Notes under the pieces: model-generated
What the model was told of the DNA's origin: nothing
Seen by the model: only the letters and a program-made list of their open reading frames with translations
The model's database searches: none
Shown: positions 1 to 3,960 of the stretch, piece by piece
Layout: the number at the start of each line of letters is the position of its first letter
Position numbering within the stretch: the first letter of the stretch is position 1
Origin: Actinomycetota bacterium
Lineage (GTDB): Bacteria > Actinomycetota > Geothermincolia > Geothermincolales > RBG-13-55-18
NCBI GenBank assembly: GCA_028275245.1
Contig: JAPWVA010000049.1
Span: 1-7,477 of the forward strand
Length of the DNA stretch: 7,477 bases
Direction: 5' to 3'
Program-made: the position numbers and the translations under genes

Positions 1-1
1 T

Positions 2-415
2 CCCGAGGCCCTGGGCGAGGCGGCCACGGCCCTGGCTTGGGGGTGGGCCATCTCCGGTGAGGGGTCCTGGAGGGATGAGGCCCACTCGCTGTTGGCCCAT
101 GCCTTCTCACACTATAACGACGTGGGCGTCCATGCCTCACCCCTGGCCCGGGCGGGCCTCCTTCTCACCGGGAAACCCCTTCTGGTTAAGCTGCCCTCCG
201 GCCGAGAATACGGGACGCTCTCGAGGGCCTTCCTCTCCCTTCCCCACTCCCTCGTGAGGCCGGTGCCCCACGAACCGGGGGAGGGAGAACCTCCCTTCTT
301 GTTATGCCATCCCGGTTCATGCCTTGCCACAGCCGAAGACGCAGGCACCCTGATGGAAAGCATTAAGGAGATGGCGCCCCCACCGGGGAGTGAAGAAGGA
401 GGTGCAGGAAAATGA
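2..415 (+). CDS. YyaL-like (DUF255, thioredoxin-domain family) protein, C-terminal fragment
   Basis: The frame is open from the first bases of the window, so the 5' part is missing; 137 codons remain. The visible part fits the C-terminal end of the YyaL/DUF255 family, in which an N-terminal thioredoxin-like domain is followed by an (alpha/alpha) barrel resembling N-acylglucosamine 2-epimerase. Signs are a helix with S-P-L-A before a hydrophobic G-K-P-L-L-V strand, and a terminal C-H-P-G-S-C segment followed by an acidic helix; family members usually end with a C-x-x-x-x-C stretch followed by T-D-P-E-E-L. The thioredoxin domain itself is not in the window. The stop overlaps the next start in an ATGA (412-415), so the gene is probably translationally coupled to the IscS-like gene. 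The match is from memory of the family pattern and is moderate; another barrel protein is possible. Confidence 0.55.
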   Translation, partial: PEALGEAATALAWGWAISGEGSWRDEAHSLLAHAFSHYNDVGVHASPLARAGLLLTGKPLLVKLPSGREYGTLSRAFLSLPHSLVRPVPHEPGEGEPPFLLCHPGSCLATAEDAGTLMESIKEMAPPPGSEEGGAGK

Positions 416-1140
416 GGGAGGTCTACCTGGATAATTATGCAGCACACCCCCTTCCCGAAGAAGTCAGGGAGGCCATGCTACCTTTCCTGAACGAGGCATT
501 CGGCAACCCCTCCTCCCTTCACCGATGGGGCGACAGGGCCCGAGAGGCGGTGGAGGAAGCCCGGCAGAAAGTAGCCGCCCTGGTAAACGGGGACCCGGAA
601 GGCCTGATCTTCACCTCTTGCGGCACCGAGGCCAATAACCTGGCCATCAAGGGGCTCTTCATGGGTCAGAGGAAGAAGGGTAACCACCTGGTGGTATCGG
701 CGGTAGAGCACTTCTCGGTGCTCAATCCCGCCCGAACCTTGGAAAAGCAGGGAGCTGAGGTCACGGTGGTCCCCGTGGACGGAAGTGGTAAGGTGGATCT
801 GGAGGCCCTGGAGGAATCCCTGCGTGAGGACACCGTCCTGGTCTCCATCATGGCCGCCAACGGGGAGGTGGGTACGGTCCAGCCCCTCCGGGAGATAGCC
901 CGCCTGGTGAAGGGAAGGGACATACTCTTGCACACCGATGCCGTGGCCGCCGCCTCCTCTATCCCCCTGGACGTGGAGGAACTGGGGGTCGATGCCGTCA
1001 CCCTGTCCTCCGACCTCCTCTATGGCCCCAAGGGAGCGGGGGCGTTGTGGGTGCGCCGCAGGGTGCGCCTGATACCCCAGCTGGAAGGGGGAGTGCAGGA
1101 GGGCGGTAGACGGGGGGCACCGAGAACGTCCCTTCCATAG
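412..1140 (+). CDS. IscS/NifS-like protein lacking the PLP lysine, N-terminal part (frame-disrupted)
   Basis: This is the fold-type I aminotransferase (class V) large domain of an IscS/NifS protein. Visible family signatures are G-N-P-S-S at residues 31-35, T-S-C-G-T-E-A-N-N-L-A from 68, the S-A-V-E-H strand with the PLP-stacking His100, A-A-N-G-E-V-G-T with Asn150, H-T-D-A with Asp176, and Y-G-P-K-G from 204. Active enzymes have His-Lys just before Y-G-P-K-G, the lysine forming the internal aldimine; here those positions are Asp201-Leu202. The Gln that contacts the PLP ring three residues after Asp176 is Ala179. From memory, Archaeoglobus fulgidus IscS shows the same two losses and lacks desulfurase activity. 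The frame holds to about residue 235, then becomes non-homologous and stops at 1138-1140. Correcting one base joins it to the next reading frame and gives 392 residues, the normal family length. The start ATG overlaps the upstream stop. Confidence 0.85.
   Translation: MREVYLDNYAAHPLPEEVREAMLPFLNEAFGNPSSLHRWGDRAREAVEEARQKVAALVNGDPEGLIFTSCGTEANNLAIKGLFMGQRKKGNHLVVSAVEHFSVLNPARTLEKQGAEVTVVPVDGSGKVDLEALEESLREDTVLVSIMAANGEVGTVQPLREIARLVKGRDILLHTDAVAAASSIPLDVEELGVDAVTLSSDLLYGPKGAGALWVRRRVRLIPQLEGGVQEGGRRGAPRTSLP
1111..1118 (+). other. -1 frameshift site in the IscS-like gene (G6 run)
   Basis: Bases 1112-1117 are six Gs. Read straight through, the protein changes to A-P-R-T-S-L-P and stops at 1140. 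Reading G1116 twice gives R-R-G-G-T-E-N-V-P-S-I-V, the conserved family stretch, and continues to 1589. A single missing G in the homopolymer explains this. It may be an assembly or sequencing error, a real mutation, or slippage at the G run; the sequence alone cannot decide. Confidence 0.85.
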
Positions 1141-1589
1141 TGGGCATGGGGAAAGCGGCGGAGCTGGCCCGGGAACGGAGGGAGGAGAGGAACCGGTTCC
1201 TCCGGGAGTTGAGGGATCACCTGGTGAAAGGCGTCATTGGTCGCTTGGAGCACGTGGAACTCACCGGTCACCCCACCGACAGGCTGCCCTGGAACGCCAG
1301 CTTCGTGGTGGAGTTCGTGGAAGGGGAGGCCATGCTGTTGATGCTGGACAGTCAGGGCATCGCCGTCTCCAGCGGTTCCGCCTGCACCAGCCGGGCACTA
1401 AAGAGCTCCCATGTCCTTAATGCCATGGGAATCCCGCCCGAAAAGTCCCAGGGCTCCATCCTCTTCAGCCTAGGCCTCCAAAACACCCGACAGGACGTGG
1501 ACTACCTGCTGGAGGTGTTCCCGCCCGTGGTGGAGAGACTGAGGTCCATGTCACCGCTATACGACAAGTTCCTGAAGGAAAGGGGTTGA
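1140..1589 (+). CDS. IscS/NifS-like protein, C-terminal part (continuation of the frame-disrupted gene)
   Basis: This frame carries the small C-terminal domain of the same IscS-like protein; homology actually begins upstream at about 1116 with G-T-E-N-V-P-S-I-V. The listed GTG at 1140 overlaps the previous stop (TAGTG) but has no Shine-Dalgarno sequence, so independent initiation is unlikely. The mobile-loop cysteine that carries persulfide in active enzymes is present in S-S-G-S-A-C-T-S (Cys82 here, about Cys325 in the repaired protein, close to Cys328 of E. coli IscS). S-S-H-V-L follows, then the small-domain strand with F-S-L-G, and the protein ends with V-E-R-L-R-S-M-S-P-L-Y, again very like my memory of the A. 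fulgidus protein. Retention of the cysteine with loss of the lysine suggests a role as cysteine ligand or persulfide acceptor for IscU instead of a desulfurase. The stop overlaps the IscU start (TGATG). Confidence 0.85.
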   Translation: MGMGKAAELARERREERNRFLRELRDHLVKGVIGRLEHVELTGHPTDRLPWNASFVVEFVEGEAMLLMLDSQGIAVSSGSACTSRALKSSHVLNAMGIPPEKSQGSILFSLGLQNTRQDVDYLLEVFPPVVERLRSMSPLYDKFLKERG

Positions 1590-1996
1590 TGGGCATGGCC
1601 ATGTACAGCGATAAGGTAATGGAGCATTTCATGAACCCGAGGAACGTGGGGGAGATAGAGGACGCCGATGGCATTGGGGAAGTGGGAAACCCAGTCTGCG
1701 GGGATATGATGACCTTCTACATCAAGGTAGACGACCAGGGCAGACTGAGCGACGTCAAGTACAAGACCTTCGGCTGCGGGGCGGCCATCGCCGTTTCCAG
1801 CATGATCAGCGAGATGGCGAAGGGAAAGACCCTGGAAGAGGCGCTGAAGATAACCCGGGAGGACGTGGCCCAGGAACTGGGGGGACTTCCCAAGAACAAG
1901 ATGCACTGTTCCAACCTGGGCGCCGATGCCCTCCACAAGGCCATCCAGGACTACCTGGAGAAGAGGAAAAAGGGTGGTGAGAGCCATGGACGCTGA
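1589..1996 (+). CDS. iscU: IscU-type Fe-S cluster assembly scaffold
   Basis: This cytoplasmic scaffold assembles a nascent [2Fe-2S] cluster and passes it to acceptors. From the ATG at 1589 it has 135 residues. All canonical ligands are visible: Cys37 and Asp39 in G-N-P-V-C-G-D, Cys63 in F-G-C-G-A-A-I-A, and His106-Cys107 in M-H-C-S-N-L-G. The segment before the last cysteine is L-P-K-N-K, not the L-P-P-V-K bound by HscA in proteobacteria, and no hscA/hscB is in the window, which fits an ISC-like minimal system of anaerobes. The ATG at 1589 overlaps the preceding stop and has AAGGA nine bases upstream; the ATG codons at 1595 (AGGGG nine bases upstream) and 1601 are credible alternatives, the last leaving the usual M-Y-S-D-K-V-M N-terminus. 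The adjacent IscS-like protein is presumably its partner. Confidence 0.93.
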   Translation: MGMAMYSDKVMEHFMNPRNVGEIEDADGIGEVGNPVCGDMMTFYIKVDDQGRLSDVKYKTFGCGAAIAVSSMISEMAKGKTLEEALKITREDVAQELGGLPKNKMHCSNLGADALHKAIQDYLEKRKKGGESHGR

Positions 1997-2180
1997 AAAA
2001 AAGGCCATGACCGGGAAAGGCGAATGTGACTGCCCCTACTGCGATGCAGAACCGGGTGCCATGGGTAGTTTGTCGGACCTCTGCCAACGGTGCGGGGTGA
2101 TCCTAAAACGATGCAGGAGCTGCGGCCAACCGGTGAGCACCCTGGCCATCAAGTGCCCCCATTGCGGCAAGCCGGCCTAG
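1986..2180 (+). CDS. small double zinc-ribbon protein
   Basis: This 64-residue protein has four C-x-x-C pairs: C16/C19, C33/C36, C43/C46 and C57/C60, plus an extra Cys14. The spacing suggests two zinc ribbons, or one rubredoxin-like pair followed by a classic zinc ribbon; the last knuckle is C-P-H-C-G. No other domain is visible and I do not recognise a named family. The ATG lies inside the end of iscU (11-bp overlap) behind a G-rich GGTGAG, so the two are probably co-translated. The overlap with iscU and the sulfur carriers downstream suggest a small metal-binding accessory of the same pathway, but zinc rather than Fe-S binding is only inferred from the motif style. A longer version starting further upstream in the same frame would overlap iscU heavily and is unlikely. 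Confidence 0.75.
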   Translation: MDAEKKAMTGKGECDCPYCDAEPGAMGSLSDLCQRCGVILKRCRSCGQPVSTLAIKCPHCGKPA

Positions 2181-2206
2181 GCGACTATCGCGGGAGGAGA
2201 TAGGCG

Positions 2207-2683
2207 ATGGAAAAGAAGAAAGCCACCATAGTCCTGTTCAGCGGGGATATGGACCGGGCACTGGCCGCCTTCAACATCTCCGTGGCCGCTGCGTCTCTGG
2301 GCATGGAAGTGGAGGTGTTCTTCACCTTCTGGGGACTGGGCCTGCTGGCCTCCCGTCCTTACCGCCTAGACAAGGGGTCTCCCCTCCAGAGGATGCTCGG
2401 CCTTCTCTCCCCGGGAACCCCCCGTCGAGCCCGGCTCTCCCGCCTGAACATGGCGGGAATCGGCAAGCGTGCCATGCTCGCGCTCATGGGGAAGTACCGC
2501 ATGCCCTCCCTGGAGGAACTCATGGGCACCGCCAAGTCCCTGGGGGTGAGATTCGTGGCCTGTACCACCACCATGGCCCTCATGGGCTTGGAGGAGCAGG
2601 ACCTGCCCGCCGCGGACGGCTTCGCCGGCGCCGCGTCTTACGTGGCCCGGGCCTCCGAATCACGGTTGAACCTTTTCATCTGA
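2207..2683 (+). CDS. DsrE2-type (DsrE/DsrF/DrsH-like) sulfur-carrier family protein
   Basis: The protein has 158 residues and the pattern of the DsrE_2 family: a first strand T-I-V-L-F-S-G-D followed by M-D-R-A-L-A-A-F, a hydrophobic helix ending in G-M-E-V, then F-F-T-F-W-G-L-G-L-L near residues 38-47, and a late strand V-R-F-V-A-C-T-T-T with Cys119 at the position of the conserved sulfur-binding cysteine. Family members carry persulfide and often sit beside tusA, rhodanese or hdr/dsr genes. Here TusA follows directly and an IscS/IscU pair precedes, so a role in moving sulfane sulfur is likely. A good ribosome binding site, GGGAGGAG at 2192-2199, lies seven bases before the ATG and supports this start. 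The middle (residues 50-100) is rich in Arg, Met and Leu. Exact substrate and partner cannot be read from the sequence. Confidence 0.85.
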   Translation: MEKKKATIVLFSGDMDRALAAFNISVAAASLGMEVEVFFTFWGLGLLASRPYRLDKGSPLQRMLGLLSPGTPRRARLSRLNMAGIGKRAMLALMGKYRMPSLEELMGTAKSLGVRFVACTTTMALMGLEEQDLPAADGFAGAASYVARASESRLNLFI

Positions 2684-2708
2684 AGGCCGCAAGGGCAACG
2701 AGATGTCG

Positions 2709-2714
2709 AGGAGG
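2709..2714 (+). promoter_or_regulatory. Shine-Dalgarno site fixing the tusA start
   Basis: AGGAGG lies six bases before the ATG at 2721. It lies downstream of the in-frame ATG at 2703, so that upstream codon is unlikely to be used. Confidence 0.8.
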
Positions 2715-2720
2715 TGCGAG

Positions 2721-2957
2721 ATGAAACCCGACCAGGTCTTGGATTGCGTGGGCCTCTACTGTCCCATGCCCATCGCCCGTACCGCGCAGAAGATGGAGGA
2801 GATGGAGGAGGGCCAGGTGCTCAAGGTCATAGCGGATGATCCCGGCATCAAGGAGGACATGCCCGCCTGGTGTAGGAAGACGGGCCACGAGCTCATCTCC
2901 ATGGAGGAGAAGGAGGGAGAAATCCATATAATGGTTAGGAAAGCCAAAAGCGGATGA
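2721..2957 (+). CDS. tusA: TusA-family sulfurtransferase
   Basis: The protein has 78 residues, typical for the family. The TusA signature is complete: L-D-C-V-G-L-Y-C-P-M-P-I with the persulfide-carrying Cys14 in C-P-x-P, followed by the amphipathic helix and a beta strand with V-I-A-D-D-P-G. C-terminal residues W-C-R-K-T-G-H-E-L and the last strand E-I-H-I-M-V also fit. TusA proteins accept sulfane sulfur from a desulfurase or rhodanese and pass it on, in E. coli for tRNA thiolation and in sulfur oxidisers or reducers to DsrE-type carriers. The DsrE2 gene immediately upstream makes a TusA-DsrE2 pair likely. Because the local IscS-like protein lacks the PLP lysine, the donor here may not be cysteine-derived. 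The stop overlaps an upstream ATG of the next frame, but the real start of the next gene lies further on. Confidence 0.9.
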   Translation: MKPDQVLDCVGLYCPMPIARTAQKMEEMEEGQVLKVIADDPGIKEDMPAWCRKTGHELISMEEKEGEIHIMVRKAKSG

Positions 2958-2962
2958 GGGGG

Positions 2963-2970
2963 AAAGGAGG
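2963..2970 (+). promoter_or_regulatory. Shine-Dalgarno site fixing the rubrerythrin start
   Basis: AAAGGAGG precedes the ATG at 2975 by four bases and lies downstream of the alternative in-frame ATG at 2954 (which overlaps the tusA stop). It favours 2975. Confidence 0.75.
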
Positions 2971-2974
2971 TTGC

Positions 2975-3472
2975 ATGGGAGAAAAGACCAGGGAAAATCT
3001 GTACAACGCATTCACCGGGGAATCTAAGGCAGTGGTGAGGCTGAGGGCCTACGCCAAGAAGGCCGAGGAAGAGGATTACCTAGCCGTGGCCAAGCTCTTC
3101 CGCGCCATCGCCGAATCGGAGTACATCCATGCCTTAAACAGCCTGAGGCTGCTCGGGGTCATCAAGGACACCGAGACCAACCTCGAGGAGTCCCTGGCCC
3201 GGGAAGAGAAGGTGGCCCAGGTGAGCTACGACCGTTTCATCCAAGACGCCGAGCAGGAGGAGGAAAGGGCCGCTGCCACCCTATTCTCCTACGCCCGGGA
3301 CGTGGAGGAGCGCCACGCCAAGCTCTACGAGAGGGTGCTGCAGCACCTGGTGGCAGACGAGGCGCCCGACTACTTCGTCTGTCAAGTCTGTGGCTACGTG
3401 GCCGACGGGGTGGTGCCGGAGAAATGTCCCATCTGCGGTGCTCCCGAGGAAAAATTCCTGAAGGTGGATTGA
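2975..3472 (+). CDS. rubrerythrin family protein (ferritin-like diiron domain plus rubredoxin domain)
   Basis: The 165-residue protein has an N-terminal four-helix diiron domain (about residues 5-125) and a C-terminal rubredoxin-like domain with C-Q-V-C-G at 136-140 and C-P-I-C-G at 151-155. Rubrerythrins reduce hydrogen peroxide in anaerobes, with electrons arriving through the rubredoxin domain. Ligand candidates are Glu16 (F-T-G-E-S), Glu49 and His52 (E-Y-I-H), Glu77, and Glu111 and His114 (E-E-R-H). In a gap-free alignment from memory with Desulfovibrio vulgaris rubrerythrin across this helix pair, Glu77 matches Glu94, but the position of Glu97, the ligand that swaps with His56 during redox cycling, is Val80. 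This may mark a variant subfamily. It is the last gene before a terminator, so it is probably transcribed with the sulfur genes upstream and may protect Fe-S assembly from peroxide. Confidence 0.93.
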   Translation: MGEKTRENLYNAFTGESKAVVRLRAYAKKAEEEDYLAVAKLFRAIAESEYIHALNSLRLLGVIKDTETNLEESLAREEKVAQVSYDRFIQDAEQEEERAAATLFSYARDVEERHAKLYERVLQHLVADEAPDYFVCQVCGYVADGVVPEKCPICGAPEEKFLKVD

Positions 3473-3505
3473 GCCCCGTGTTGATCTTGGGACTGGGACG
3501 GAACC

Positions 3506-3535
3506 AGCGAGGGGGAGATTTACCTCCCCCTCGCT
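3506..3535 (+). terminator. hairpin terminator closing the plus-strand operon
   Basis: A perfect 12-bp inverted repeat, AGCGAGGGGGAG at 3506-3517 and CTCCCCCTCGCT at 3524-3535, surrounds a 6-base loop. It lies 34 bases after the rubrerythrin stop and is followed by CCTTT. The T run is short, so termination may be partly factor-assisted. The minus-strand gene converging from the right ends at 3563, so the symmetric stem could serve both strands. Confidence 0.75.
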
Positions 3536-3562
3536 CCTTTCAGGGTAGAAACGGGATATGCA

Positions 3563-3790
3563 TCAGGCCTTGCACTGCTTGAGGGACTCCATGATGTCCT
3601 GGAGCGTTCTCTTGCGCCTCTCCAGCTCGGCCAGCTTCTCCTCCACCGTCTTCATCTCCGGGTCGAAGACACAGGAACCGAAGCTGCAATCCACGCCCGC
3701 CAGTTCCTGCAGCTTGGAGGCAAGGACCTTTAGCTGCTCCTCGTAATCGGCGATTTCCTTCTTCAGAAGCTCCTCCTTCTCCTCTGCCAT
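3563..3790 (-). CDS. small coiled-coil protein with a CxxxxC motif
   Basis: I do not recognise this 75-residue protein. Residues 1-32 and 46-72 are strongly charged helices rich in Glu, Lys and Leu with heptad-like spacing, joined by a short segment C-S-F-G-S-C (Cys35, Cys40) and F-D-P-E; Cys73 lies near the C-terminus. This looks like an antiparallel helical hairpin, with the cysteines near the turn available for a disulfide or metal. The ATG at 3790 is supported by AGGAGG four bases upstream (3795-3800 on the complement). An in-frame upstream start would add nine residues and would place the ribosome binding site inside the coding region. A promoter-like pair sits about 50 bases further upstream. 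It converges on the rubrerythrin operon across the terminator. No function is claimed. Confidence 0.7.
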   Translation of the reverse strand: MAEEKEELLKKEIADYEEQLKVLASKLQELAGVDCSFGSCVFDPEMKTVEEKLAELERRKRTLQDIMESLKQCKA

Positions 3791-3837
3791 TTCTCCTCCT
3801 TTCTTCCGTTCCCTCATTTCTCATTCCGTTTTACGCA

Positions 3838-3866
3838 ATTCTATTAACCGCGGCTCGACGCTGCAA
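3838..3866 (-). promoter_or_regulatory. probable sigma70-type promoter for the 75-residue coiled-coil gene
   Basis: On the minus strand TAGAAT (3843-3838; 5 of 6 to TATAAT) and TTGCAG (3866-3861; 3 of 6 to TTGACA) are separated by exactly 17 bases. The -10 lies in the only AT-rich patch between the two minus-strand genes and 47 bases before the start codon. Confidence 0.45.
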
Positions 3867-3883
3867 CGATCCCCGGTATCGTT
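3865..3883. repeat. short perfect inverted repeat abutting the promoter
   Basis: AACGAT (3865-3870) and ATCGTT (3878-3883) flank CCCCGGT. The repeat overlaps the edge of the -35 element of the neighbouring minus-strand promoter, so it may be an operator. It could also be the remnant hairpin downstream of the deacetylase gene, although there is no T run. Confidence 0.4.
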
Positions 3884-3960
3884 TCGCCCGCCGATCCCTG
3901 CATTTCCCGATCAACCCCAGCTCGTACCCGCTGGTTCACCGGGTTTACCTTTCTCCCTGT

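Noticed and set aside
478..933. Long minus-strand frame opposite the IscS-like gene
   Set aside because: Shadow of a gene with strong family motifs; His/Gly-rich translation without motifs.
1502..2008. 168-codon minus-strand frame opposite iscU
   Set aside because: Antisense to the unmistakable IscU coding sequence; no independent support.
3926..3944. ACCCG/CGGGT hairpin just downstream of the NodB gene as a terminator
   Set aside because: Only five base pairs, a nine-base loop and no T run on the minus strand.
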